This document shows positions 8,599-16,619 of a stretch of 44,472 nucleotides of DNA, one piece after another. Both the position numbers and the translations under genes were made by a program. Every line of letters begins with the position of its first letter. Within the stretch, counting starts at the first letter, position 1. Origin of the DNA: a bacterium (GTDB taxonomy: Bacteria > UBA8248). The notes under the pieces were generated by a model. The model made no database searches and was not told where the DNA came from. It worked only from the letters and a program-made list of their open reading frames with translations. The DNA is taken from the NCBI GenBank assembly GCA_022828125.1, contig JAJEJD010000010.1, positions 1 to 44,472 on the forward strand. Reading direction: 5' to 3'.

Positions 8599-8716
8599 AT
8601 GAAGACGCTCGATACCGACATGACGCTTGTTGATCGACTGCGCGGGGCGGATACCGACCGGCGCGAACGAAGACGAACTCCGCGCCATCCGCGAGAGGCT
8701 CACGTACACGAACGAC
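8599..8716 (+). pseudogene. Internally deleted remnant of the duplicated HTH module
   Basis: The first 14 or so codons (MKTLDTDMTLVDRLR) match the start of the protein at 7661 (MTTIDTEVTLDERLR). About 40 bp later, in another frame, ANEDELRAIRERL matches ANASAEEVRAIRARL at that protein's residues ~135-149. Roughly 120-130 codons between them are gone and the frame is shifted. This shows that the 7634 locus and the 8599-9037 locus derive from a tandem duplication, the second having lost its Xre-like half. The stretch 8354-8598 before it holds no gene I can recognise. Confidence 0.7.
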
Positions 8717-8809
8717 ATGAAAATTCATGCCGGGACAAGGCGCCCGGCGCATTCACCGCAAGGGCCCCGGCTGCCGGGGCCGCTCACGAGGAACAGAGGA
8801 GAGATACGC

Positions 8810-9037
8810 ATGAACGAGAACGCCAGGAACTACCTGAGCACGCGGCAGGCGGCGGAGTGGCTCGGCCTCTCGCCGAGGACGCTGGACCGCTACCGCGTGA
8901 CCGGCGAGGGACCCGTATTCCACCGCTTCGGCTCCCGGGTGCGCTATCTGCTCGCAGACCTGGAGACGTGGGCCAAGTCGCGGCGGCGGGCGTCGACGTC
9001 CGATGAGGGAGGTGCCAGTGAGAGGAAGGAGCGCTAA
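8810..9037 (+). CDS. AlpA/excisionase-like helix-turn-helix protein
   Basis: A 75-residue single-domain DNA-binding protein. It starts at ATG 8810 behind AGAGGAGAG. The motif order LSTRQAAEWLGLSPRTLDRYR, then FHRFGSRVRYLLADLETWAK, is the winged HTH of the MerR-like excisionase/AlpA group. These proteins bend DNA for recombinases or switch on prophage or integrative-element genes. It is closely similar to the C-terminal domain of the protein at 7634. The short basic C-terminal tail has no other domain. With a tyrosine recombinase 7.5 kb away, a role as recombination directionality factor is possible but unproven. Confidence 0.8.
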   Translation: MNENARNYLSTRQAAEWLGLSPRTLDRYRVTGEGPVFHRFGSRVRYLLADLETWAKSRRRASTSDEGGASERKER

Positions 9038-9329
9038 AAGATCGCGCCGGGGAAAAGCCTCCGCGTATCCTGGGGCGTGCCTGCCAGAGCATCGTGCCAT
9101 CATCCTCTTCGGGCCGGCCCGGACAGTCTGCTCGCGGCCATACCCCTATCTCCGCAACGATGATGACCTTCTGAACGGCGCGCTCCGCTTGGGGCGTGAT
9201 CGAACAACTACCGGCGTTCTTGTTCATCGTGCGCCTCCCCCAAACCCCGCGCCCCCGAGAGGCGGAGTCCGGCTGGGAGGAAAATCGGAGTCATTATCTC
9301 GACAAGTTCCGAAATAGCACAGACGGAAG
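9038..9329. other. Gap with no recognised gene
   Basis: No supported gene. It contains CCGCGTATCCTGG at 9061-9073, which recurs exactly at 10698-10710 inside one of the dispersed repeats. The base composition changes from GC-rich to AT-rich near 9,290, suggesting a junction between DNA of different origins. Confidence 0.4.
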
Positions 9330-9947
9330 CTAGATTTCCACCCTCTCGAATTTGTACATGTGAACTTGTCCATCTTGTTCACCTTGCATATGGACTAGAT
9401 GGAACCCATCTTGACCCACCAGCCTGATCGTGTGGGAATTTAGGAGTTCCATAATTCGTTTCTTCCACACTGGCCTTTTTCGCCAAAGTACCTCGTAGTT
9501 TGTTTGATTTCCAAATGGGTTGTCTGCGTGTAGAAGAGAACCGCAGCAACGGTTGTATAATTCAGAAAAATGATCCCTAGTCAAAAATCCTGTTGCCTTG
9601 TTTGTTAGTTTCTTTTTCACCCGCGGATCTTGGGATTCATTTTCGGCTATAGGGGTCGGATAAAAATCGGGATTGATTTCCTCAACTAGCCTCAATATCT
9701 CATGGCCATTCCACCGGCTTCCGAGCTTCTTGAAACTTCGACCCATTTTTTCCATTGCTTCTCTGTTCGCAACTAGAGACGACATCGCAATAAGTTCCAA
9801 TATTTTCCTGAATTGAAGATAAACGCTTTCTGTTACGACCGGCAGATATAGTTGACCTTTCGATACCTCCACTATTTTCTCGATTGATTCTACCCGGCGC
9901 TTGATTTCTTCCATTTGTACTATGTATTTCCGTTCCATATTCTCCAT
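9330..9947 (-). CDS. Hypothetical protein with coiled coil and HEPN-like RX6H motif
   Basis: A 205-residue cytoplasmic protein I cannot assign to a named family. It starts at ATG 9947 behind CAGGAGTC on the minus strand. Residues 1-30 are charged and heptad-like (coiled coil). Residues 40-95 form a helical block, with NRE and WNGHEILRLVEEINPDFYP as recognisable features. R133-x6-H140 within YNRCCGSLLHADNP resembles the catalytic RX4-6H motif of HEPN RNases. The stand-alone position in an island of abortive-infection-type genes supports, but does not prove, a defence RNase role. No partner antitoxin is evident beside it. Confidence 0.55.
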   Translation of the reverse strand: MENMERKYIVQMEEIKRRVESIEKIVEVSKGQLYLPVVTESVYLQFRKILELIAMSSLVANREAMEKMGRSFKKLGSRWNGHEILRLVEEINPDFYPTPIAENESQDPRVKKKLTNKATGFLTRDHFSELYNRCCGSLLHADNPFGNQTNYEVLWRKRPVWKKRIMELLNSHTIRLVGQDGFHLVHMQGEQDGQVHMYKFERVEI

Positions 9948-10133
9948 CGATTGACTCCTGGAAGACAGTTTTCGTTGATACTATCCATTGCTTAGCCTTG
10001 ATGCTTCTACGATTCGCAGCAAGTGAGTTACCCTCAGATCTTGTGTACGGGCTGAATTGAAGAAGGCGGCGCATTCCTGCTGAAGTAGGGTTGTCAGAAG
10101 CCCGGTCATTCAGCACATAGGAGATGCGCCACC

Positions 10134-10415
10134 ATGCATAAAGATACGACGATTCCCTTTATGAATCCAGCCTTTCGCGACGAGTTGAGCGAACTGGTGC
10201 GTGAGAACGCGCAGCGAATCATTCAGCAATTCGTGGAAGCGGAATTGCATGCTTTTGCGGAGGAGCATGCAGTCGCGCGGTGACGCGTGGTTGTTCTGGG
10301 TGGCTACTTGTCCTCGCGGGAGCTGTTGACGAGTATCGGGCTGGTCAAGATGCAGGTTCCCCGGAAGCAGAGGTGGGCTACGGCGTGGACACGCCGGGCA
10401 GACTTGGGCTGGTGA
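10134..10415 (+). pseudogene. Decayed IS256-family transposase, N-terminal remnant
   Basis: The reading frame from ATG 10134 gives a typical IS256-type N-terminus (PAFRDELSELVRENAQRII, then VEAELHAFAEEHA). An in-frame TGA follows at 10281. The same frame then continues with YLSSRELLTSIGLVKMQVPR, the match to the conserved region preceding the catalytic domain, and ends at TGA 10413. Nothing of the DDE catalytic domain remains. It is unlike the intact element at 40,922 at the N-terminus, so it is a separate insertion history. Confidence 0.75.
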
Positions 10416-10561
10416 CGCTCTACGGGGGGCGAGGCACCCGTCGCGAGACCGCGAACTAGGTGGAGGAACCCGCCCACGGCGTCAAGGCGACCTGGACATG
10501 ACCCGGAGCGAACCGTCGGGACAACGGGCCCGACGATGCCGTCGTTCGCGTGTTTTCAGAC

Positions 10562-10732
10562 GGCGGGGGGATTTTCAGTGGGAATGAAATTCCGTTAACT
10601 TATTGAAGTCATTAAGGAATATCCATCGCTCACGGTTTCACTCAGAACTTCCCTTCGGCGGTTTGTAATCAACTCGGAAGCGAACGAATTATAACTCCCG
10701 CGTATCCTGGAGAGTCTGTGTCGGACCGATTT
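10562..10732. repeat. Dispersed diverged repeat, copy A
   Basis: About 170 bp colinear with 14772-14942 at a constant offset of 4,210-4,211. The best-conserved blocks are GATTTTCAGTGGGAATGAAATT (10569-10590; compare GATTTCCAGTGGCGGTGAAATT at 14781) and the stretch from GTAATCAA (10665) through CGCGTATCCTGGAGA to CCGATTT (10732). The blocks between are only weakly similar. It probably represents an old insertion-sequence end or inter-gene element; the family was not recognised. Confidence 0.6.
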
Positions 10733-10944
10733 GAAGGGGAAAGATCATTACTCGATCACATGGTCTTGAAAACTTCTACATTTGATTGCCATGGGCAATG
10801 TGCTGGGTTACGTTTCGAAAACTCGTTGGAACCAAGTGATGGTGGCTTCACCCTCTTTCAAGGTGATATCGTCGACCGATTTTTGCTCATTGGCCATTCC
10901 GTACGGTCTGTTCATGGGGTACTTCCTTTATTGAAATTCATTTG

Positions 10945-11820
10945 TCACGTCGTTTTTGTAGCCGCATCCGACTTAGAGACGCGCCCTTTCTGGTACTCGC
11001 GGCTGTCGACCAGAAATTCACACAGGGCGAAGGCCGAGTTTACGGCGAGTTTCGCGTGATGCGCTGCCGGGCTGTATTTGCGCGCATGCCGATCGCTGGC
11101 CTTGTTGGCGACCTCATAGAGACCGGCAACGAGCTTCTGAAATCCGCCCAGGATCGGTTTCAAAAGAGCATCGATACCCGGCTCCGAGGGATCGAGGTGC
11201 AAGGGTCCTCTGACAGCCATATAGAGCGCCCGGATGTCCCCCTCACTATCCTTGTGAGGTGTACCAGTCTCGGTGAGGAGATGCTTCAGTAGCTCCTCTA
11301 CGAGCGTGTATGTGCTAGCAATTGCGCCCGCGAAGTCGCCGCTGTGGATCTTGTCGTTGGCCTTTCTGACTTGTTCCAGAATCGCTTCGTGACTCGTCCC
11401 CACAAGGCTCTCGGCTGCGATCACATTCTCTACGATTGGACGGAGCTCAAAATAGGGCTCGCCCCTGATGTACTCGTCCCCCTGCATCCAGCCGTAGCGG
11501 TGCTCGATAATGAGCCGAAAACCGTCCCGTGCCAGAATCTTGTTGAACTGTAAAGCGACATCCTCGGGGTCGTAATCCGGTTCGTCCCAGAAGTCGAATG
11601 CGGCACATACGACTTTCGCCACCGTCTCAGTACCGTTGAGCTTCTTTAGTTTGTCGAGCACATAGACTGCGCGCGCGGGGAATCCCTGTCCATAGAGGTC
11701 GCGTTCGCCGAAGTCATAAAAGAAGTCGATCAGCTGTCGGCCAGTGCGGTAGGGGCTCAATTGAGAATCGCCCGCGATAATCTCGGTCAAGCGTTCAAGG
11801 GTTTTCGCTGACAGGTTCAT
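10945..11820 (-). CDS. AbiJ/Abi_C-type abortive infection protein
   Basis: A 291-residue cytoplasmic protein. The C-terminal half (about 150-275) matches the pattern of the abortive-infection C-terminal (Abi_C, HEPN-like) domain: helices around YTLVEELLKHLL, a loop with ASDRHARKY (R244, H245), then HHAKLAVNSAFALCEFLVDS. The N-terminal ~110 residues resemble the AbiJ N-terminal type of domain (YRTGRQLIDFFYDFGERD). Such proteins are thought to arrest infected cells, probably by RNA damage. It starts at ATG 11820, which overlaps the stop of a 91-codon ORF upstream (ATGA). No strong Shine-Dalgarno is visible, so translational coupling is plausible. Confidence 0.75.
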   Translation of the reverse strand: MNLSAKTLERLTEIIAGDSQLSPYRTGRQLIDFFYDFGERDLYGQGFPARAVYVLDKLKKLNGTETVAKVVCAAFDFWDEPDYDPEDVALQFNKILARDGFRLIIEHRYGWMQGDEYIRGEPYFELRPIVENVIAAESLVGTSHEAILEQVRKANDKIHSGDFAGAIASTYTLVEELLKHLLTETGTPHKDSEGDIRALYMAVRGPLHLDPSEPGIDALLKPILGGFQKLVAGLYEVANKASDRHARKYSPAAHHAKLAVNSAFALCEFLVDSREYQKGRVSKSDAATKTT

Positions 11821-12092
11821 CGTATGTATCGGGTGAAGGGTTTCGACTGTTGATCTGCCCTCATTGACTGAGCGCGGATTAAGTTCATGGGCTGCTCGAA
11901 GTTCAGAGATTGTTGAGTTGAGGCAATACCTGAGATTCCCCCCGATCCCGAATTCAATGCCAACAACATAGTAAACGGATCAATAGTGGCCACATACCGC
12001 TGGTTAAGCAGACGCTCCGCCACCTGACTAACCTTCAACGCCCATGACATCGTACGCACACTCGTTCCGGGTTGGATGACACGCCAATTCAT
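11817..12092 (-). CDS. Small hypothetical ORF overlapping the Abi gene start
   Basis: A 91-codon frame from ATG 12092, ending in a TGA that overlaps the ATG of the Abi gene (ATGA, 11817-11820). I do not recognise the sequence. It begins NWRVIQPGTSVRTMSWAL and has no membrane segment or clear motif. The ribosome-binding site is weak. The overlap suggests coupling, but it may be a non-coding leader or the remnant of an older gene. Confidence 0.35.
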   Translation of the reverse strand: MNWRVIQPGTSVRTMSWALKVSQVAERLLNQRYVATIDPFTMLLALNSGSGGISGIASTQQSLNFEQPMNLIRAQSMRADQQSKPFTRYIR

Positions 12093-12489
12093 GATCGCAC
12101 CATTCTTGTGTCTCTTTCCTCAATTATCTCGCAGCAGGATCAGTCGTAACGCATTATTTTTATTTAATATCATTGCTATATCCGAAAACCGCCTGAATCC
12201 CTCTTTCGCGACCCGTAATCATCCCGAAACCGGATTCGTTCTAATCCTTGACCGAACAAGTTCGCGTTTGTCAACAATCGTTCACCAGACGCTGATTCCA
12301 CCACCAGCACACACTCCATGAGGGTGCCCGATCAGCTCCCACAGCGCAATCGAGCACAGCGGCGATGAGCGTCTGAGCGGAGTGGTCCGTTTCCTCGTGG
12401 GTGGTCCCCCCCGTGAAACCTGAACGGCCATCCACCGATCATATCTTTTAAACCTCGCCTGTCGTCACCGGGAGGCGGAGCCGGTGGTA
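12093..12489. other. Gap without a recognised gene
   Basis: AT-rich to about 12,300, then GC-rich, so another composition junction lies here. A TTGACA on the minus strand (about 12,270-12,275) could serve the Abi operon, but no matching -10 is at the right distance. A short dyad CGAACAAGTTCG is nearby. Nothing else is supported. Confidence 0.35.
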
Positions 12490-13000
12490 GGCAGGGCGAA
12501 AAGGGCGTGTTCACGCCTTCAGTGGAACAGGGTCTGCGCTACGAGGCGGGGGGTCTCACGATAGAGGGGGACGCGCGTGGTATTTTGGCGCACAGATAGC
12601 GCGGCTATGAGGAATGGGTGTTGAGCGGCTCGGTGCGTTTCGCTCCGGGCGGGGACGGACGCTGTCTTTCGATGCGGCTGGTCTCGGCCTAGGAGTGGAA
12701 TCGAGAAGTGCGGAGAGTCTGTGGACGTAAGGATACGGAGGCTTCTGCACGGGACATTCGACGACCCCCTAGTGCGCTTCGACGCCGTGGTGCCTATGGG
12801 CTGAACTCCTACAGCAGTCTTCTAAGGCCCTATGCAGGGCATGGCGCTCACAGTGAGCGGCGGAGAGATCTGGCGCGCGGAGGCGCGCGGGCGGTCAGAG
12901 CCCCAGATTCGACGTGAACCTCGAAACCACTCTTAAGGAACCTTCAGGCAACGAGAAAACCGGGCGTGGTGTCCTCCTACAAGGCTTAAAACGGTGGTAG
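12490..13000 (+). pseudogene. Decayed C-terminal barrel of a second autotransporter
   Basis: Frame-broken but colinear with the end of the adhesin at 1909-7524. VEQGLRYEAGGLTIEGDARG matches its VEAGLRYDGG and VEVAARG segments. EEWVLSGSVRFAP matches EEWGVSGSVRYAQ. PYAGMALTVSGGEIWRAEAR (around 12,830) matches PYTGVALSDSGDVWRAGAR. FDVNLETTLKEPSGN through GVLLQGLKRW, stop at 12,998, matches the very C-terminus. At least two in-frame stops and one frameshift separate the blocks. The passenger and most of the barrel are missing upstream, so this is a dead relic of a related gene. Confidence 0.85.
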
Positions 13001-13714
13001 GGATCCATGCACCCTGAATCGGACACAAGACGTGCGCTGATGCGCCTATTTCGAGTCTGCAGGAGTCCATCTCGTCCACATACGCCATATTAACCGCTAG
13101 GGTCGTCTCCGGATGATGCTTCCATCTTCCACCATCGTTCATGGTGTATCGATATTGAACGGACCATGCCGGGCAGGCCGCCCAGTGATCGTTCGGGTTC
13201 TATCCCTTCGCTGAGAGGTATCAGTGAAGGCAGGCAGTGCCGCCGGATCTTGGGCAGGCGCTTTCTCGATGGGAAATGGATGTTTGCGCCATGGCGGCGC
13301 AAATGTAGAAGCCCGCATAGGAGGCAGCGACCGTGTCGGAACCGAAATGGAAGTTGGGGCAAGCCAGTGCGATATCGGATGGTTTTGAGTTTCCGGTTGA
13401 TACACAGCGACAGGAAACGTTTCGGTTTCGTTGGCAGGTCTTTTTCGCGGGTCCGGAACTCTAAGTCGGGGGTGCCGAATGGCAGCATTTGCACAGATAG
13501 GAACACTCACCCAACAGTCTTAGAGGCCTCTCACCCATCGACTGCGAGTATAACCTCCTCATTCAGGCTCCCAGCGGTGAAGAGGTCGCCAATAACTACA
13601 AAGCGGATCAAGAGTTCATTCTGCCGCGGGACGTTTTGGCCCCTTCATTCTGAGCCTCATTGAAACGATGTCGGAAGACCGCACAGCTAAGAGGCACTTA
13701 GCAAGCAACGGTGC
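13001..13714. other. Gap without a recognised gene
   Basis: Several open frames exist on both strands (for example 13,090-13,510 minus and 13,166-13,663 plus), but none has a good start, a motif or balanced amino-acid composition. Fragments of two frames on the minus strand alternate in plausibility, which suggests decayed coding sequence of unknown kind. Confidence 0.35.
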
Positions 13715-14557
13715 TCAAAATATACGATGAGATACTTGCTTGGTCAGATGCTCGATCTCTCGTTCGACTATGTGAAAATCTGACTGGGATGGCAACTCAA
13801 CCTGAGCACTGGCGTCGTACCTTGCAGGGGACCGCGCATTTGACATCTGATTATACAGCTTCACAAATTCCTCATTGACGTTTCCAAGGTGCCCCCAAGC
13901 GTTAATCGCACTGTGTACAGGTCCATGAGACTTTGCTCTTATTGCAGGACTACGGTGGAGGATCAGATGGGCTTTCGACACAAGTTCGCATGCGCTAAAA
14001 AGATTGTCCACACTTGGCCTCGCATGCCTCCTAGTTGCCGAGAATTTTGCGACATCCAAGAACTGACTTGCAACTTTAAGCATACCAGCCGATTTGGCTC
14101 GGCCAGCTCTAAAGTCAAAACTTGCAATCCATCCTTCTCCGTCCCAGAGCAGAGTGAAGTGTGCGGCATCGAGTTCATCCTCTTCAAGATCAAAACTCAC
14201 GAAATTCCGCATATCGGAAACGAGTACTTGTTCTCCCTTATGAACGGGGCGGTTAACACGGACGCGTGCCATTCCGCGAACTTCTTCATTGAGACGAACT
14301 ATATTTTTACCCTCTTCCGGTTGAATTAGCTGGGCCGCATGGAGAAAGAAATTTTGATTAAGTTGTCCAGTGGATAATCGGTGTCGGATTTCAGGCGCAA
14401 ACGCAATTTGAAACATATGAAGAAGGGTTATTTCCCATCCTACGAACTCAGCAGGAATTTCGTCTGTCTCGGCAACATCTATCCAGTTGCCCGGCATTTG
14501 GCGCTGTTGCAGCCAGCCAGGAGTCTCCAACGACTTTGCATGTTCGTGATCTTTCAT
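13715..14557 (-). CDS. Hypothetical protein with C-terminal HEPN-like domain
   Basis: About 280 residues. I use ATG 14557 as start; a TTG at 14572 would add five residues, and the only Shine-Dalgarno-like bases (GGAAGG) abut the ATG, so initiation is uncertain. The first ~130 residues are a mixed fold of unknown type. Residues ~165-250 are helical, with ACELVSKAHLILHRSP and a late LYNQMSNARSPARYD, reminiscent of HEPN proteins that end in LxxxRxxADY. There is no clear RX4-6H catalytic motif. It stands alone on the minus strand between the autotransporter relic and the four-gene operon. An RNase or nucleic-acid-binding role is a guess from the HEPN-like pattern. Confidence 0.55.
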   Translation of the reverse strand: MKDHEHAKSLETPGWLQQRQMPGNWIDVAETDEIPAEFVGWEITLLHMFQIAFAPEIRHRLSTGQLNQNFFLHAAQLIQPEEGKNIVRLNEEVRGMARVRVNRPVHKGEQVLVSDMRNFVSFDLEEDELDAAHFTLLWDGEGWIASFDFRAGRAKSAGMLKVASQFLDVAKFSATRRHARPSVDNLFSACELVSKAHLILHRSPAIRAKSHGPVHSAINAWGHLGNVNEEFVKLYNQMSNARSPARYDASAQVELPSQSDFHIVEREIEHLTKQVSHRIF

Positions 14558-14572
14558 CCTTCCAGCTACCAA

Positions 14573-15291
14573 CGGGCTTTGTTCTAAGTTTGCACGGGCC
14601 TTTGTTTACTCGACGACTACCGAGAAGCCTAACATACATCGCTTCAAGTCTCACATCCCTGCCCAAACCTTGTCCGATCGGTAATCATGCCGAGGATTCG
14701 GCAGTTCATTCACTTGCGGAAGCGGAGCAGGTTTCTCCATATCGGCCCTGATGCTCTCCCCCCGTATACAGGCGGTGGAAGATTTCCAGTGGCGGTGAAA
14801 TTTTTGTAGCTTGTCGAAAGTATTGCTGGTATTTGTTTCGGGGAGCTTCGTTGGGGATTAGTTTTCAGTAAAATGTAATCAAAAGGAAGTGGGCAAATTC
14901 TAACTCTCGCGTACTCTGGAGAACTCGTGTTGGAGTGATTTCCTGCAAGCACTTTCTCATTCCCTTCATAAGTCTCTTGTTTGTTTTTCACCGAGGGTGT
15001 GTTGACTTTGTCTCCGTGCCCTCGTCAAAGGGTGTTACGGTTTGGGAATTTGCAAGGACCAGGGGTTCCAGTCCACCCCCCAGCCTCTCTACTTTGCATC
15101 CTTGGACGCCGTTAGCTGTCTTGGTGCCTGTGTCAGTTTCAGCGTCTATACCACAGATTTCTACCTACCCGACTTCATCAGTCTTATATATTGCAACCTC
15201 TTCAGAACACGTTCCTGGAGTCGAGGACGGTAATGTTTGTAATCAGATATTCAAGTGGAAAAGGCAATTCCAGTGTGATTCAGAATTGTAC
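14573..15291. other. Gap upstream of the defence operon
   Basis: No gene supported. It contains dispersed repeat copy B (14772-14942). An open frame 14,935-15,354 has unlikely composition and overlaps the operon promoter, so I do not call it. The final 150 bp are AT-rich and lead into the promoter at 15,292. Confidence 0.4.
14772..14942. repeat. Dispersed diverged repeat, copy B
   Basis: Direct-orientation partner of 10562-10732, conserved at both edges (GATTTCCAGTGGCGGTGAAATT at 14781; GTAATCAA at 14875 to GTGATTT at 14942). The two copies bracket the 4.2-kb segment holding the Abi gene, the autotransporter relic and the HEPN-like gene. Confidence 0.6.
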
Positions 15292-15320
15292 TTGACAAGC
15301 ACCATTGATTCCAACATTAT
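15292..15320 (+). promoter_or_regulatory. Sigma-70-like promoter of the four-gene operon
   Basis: Consensus TTGACA at 15292-15297, a 17-bp spacer, and CATTAT at 15315-15320. The expected start of transcription is about 15,327, giving a leader of about 25 nt with GGGGGA at 15340-15345 before ATG 15351. This is the best promoter match in the window. Confidence 0.75.
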
Positions 15321-15340
15321 TGTTGCCAACATTATTGTTG
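15311..15340 (+). promoter_or_regulatory. Tandem palindromic operators over the -10 and start site
   Basis: Two exact, abutting copies of the 15-mer CCAACATTATTGTTG (15311-15325 and 15326-15340). Each holds a dyad, CAACA-TTAT-TGTTG. The first covers the -10 hexamer, the second the transcript start up to the ribosome-binding site. Occupancy by a dimeric repressor would block RNA polymerase. No dedicated regulator gene is adjacent, so the binding protein is unknown. Confidence 0.65.
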
Positions 15341-15350
15341 GGGGATTTTT

Positions 15351-16604
15351 ATGACGCTTAAGAAGGCAGGAGCAAATTGGGTAGAGGGGGAGCGGTTCTA
15401 TAACCGACAGGTTGAACTTGAGGCGCTTGCAGAGCGGGTTCAAGACGGAACACACACTCTACTGACTGCACAACGGCGAATGGGTAAAACAAGCCTGGTT
15501 CGTGAACTGTTGCGCCGTTTAGCTGAGAAAGGCCAATTCGAGACAATTTTTGTCGATTTAGAGGCCGCTAACACTCCAGAAGACGCTGTCGCCGAAATCG
15601 CGGTCCAAGCAATGTCCGCGCGTGCTGCCTGGGACCGGATCAAGACCCGGTTTGTCAATGTGTTGCGAGAGGTAAGCGACCGTGTCGACACGCTGAGCGT
15701 TTTAGACCTTCAGGTGAAGCTCCGCGCGGGAATTGACAATGGAAACTGGCACCAAAAAGGCGATGAGATATTCTCAGCTCTGGCCGGGAATGATCGGCCG
15801 ATAGTGCTCGCAATCGACGAACTTCCGATTCTGGTCAATCGTCTACTCAAGGGACAGGACTACCACATTACGCCGGAGCGAAAACAGGCGGCGGACGGAC
15901 TCATGAGCTGGCTTCGCAAGAACGGCCAGGCGCATCGGGGTCGGATCAGCATGATCCTTTCCGGCAGTGTGGGGCTGGAACCGATCCTCCAGCAAGCTGG
16001 GCTCAGCGCACATGCGAACATTTTCTCTCCATTCGATCTCAAGCCTTGGGATGAGGTAACCGCTTCGAACTGTTTCGCCGCATTGGCGGAAACATATTCT
16101 CTCGATCTTTCGCCTGAAGTTCGGCAAGACATGTGCCGCCGACTCCGATGGATGGTTCCCCACCACGTTCAGCAATTTTTCGACTGCCTTCACGAACATC
16201 TGCGCCGAGCCAACCGGCATGAAGCTTCGCTGGAGGATGTGGAACTCGTGTATTCCACCGACATGCTGGGAACACGTGGACAGGCCGATCTGGATCACTA
16301 TGAGGGTCGCCTGAAAACGGTTCTCGGCACGGATATCTACAGAATCGCACTCGAACTGCTGACCGAGGCCGCAGTGCAGGATGGTAAACTGAGAACCGAT
16401 GCCATTGACCTGTATCGCGAACATTTTCCGGCTCCAAGCGATACCGATCGGCCCTTGATCGATAACGTGCTCTATGTGCTTGAGCATGACGGATATCTGG
16501 AGAAGCAAGTTGATGACTACCGTTTTCTCTCCGGTCTGCTCCAGGATTGGTGGCGCGTTCGGCACGGGGGAAACTTCATTCCCATTGAGCGACGCCGAGG
16601 ATAA
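15351..16604 (+). CDS. Archaeal-type AAA ATPase (STAND/MNS-like), operon gene 1
   Basis: A 417-residue P-loop ATPase. Walker A is AQRRMGKTS (residues 40-48); the first glycine is replaced by alanine, as is common in archaeal-type ATPases. Walker B is IVLAIDELP (151-159), and a sensor-like strand SMILSGSVG follows at 200-208. A winged-helix-like region follows (about 290-400, including YLEKQVDDYRFLSGLLQDWW). No effector domain is visible, so it probably acts as an NTP-driven switch or a partner of the next protein. It starts at ATG 15351 behind GGGGGA, directly after the tandem operators. Gene 2 follows after 15 bp, so the two are almost certainly co-transcribed and their products may interact. 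Confidence 0.8.
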   Translation: MTLKKAGANWVEGERFYNRQVELEALAERVQDGTHTLLTAQRRMGKTSLVRELLRRLAEKGQFETIFVDLEAANTPEDAVAEIAVQAMSARAAWDRIKTRFVNVLREVSDRVDTLSVLDLQVKLRAGIDNGNWHQKGDEIFSALAGNDRPIVLAIDELPILVNRLLKGQDYHITPERKQAADGLMSWLRKNGQAHRGRISMILSGSVGLEPILQQAGLSAHANIFSPFDLKPWDEVTASNCFAALAETYSLDLSPEVRQDMCRRLRWMVPHHVQQFFDCLHEHLRRANRHEASLEDVELVYSTDMLGTRGQADLDHYEGRLKTVLGTDIYRIALELLTEAAVQDGKLRTDAIDLYREHFPAPSDTDRPLIDNVLYVLEHDGYLEKQVDDYRFLSGLLQDWWRVRHGGNFIPIERRRG

Positions 16605-16619
16605 TTAGAGAGCGAAGCA

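Noticed and set aside
293-9037. An integrated prophage marked by the tyrosine recombinase and excisionase-like HTH genes.
   Set aside because: No capsid, terminase, tail or lysis genes are present. The neighbouring cargo is an autotransporter and defence genes, so an integrative element or local switch fits better.
13139-13663. Overlapping frames on both strands suggesting a transposase remnant.
   Set aside because: I could not match any transposase motif, and frames alternate with stops, so I leave it as unexplained decayed sequence.
15030-15110. GGGGTTCCAGTCCACCCC looked like a tRNA T-arm and a possible attachment site.
   Set aside because: The loop lacks the conserved purine at position 57, and no acceptor, D-arm or anticodon arm can be folded around it.
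14935-15354. A 139-codon plus-strand frame ahead of the four-gene operon.
   Set aside because: It overlaps the operon promoter and operators, has a poor start and has unnatural composition.
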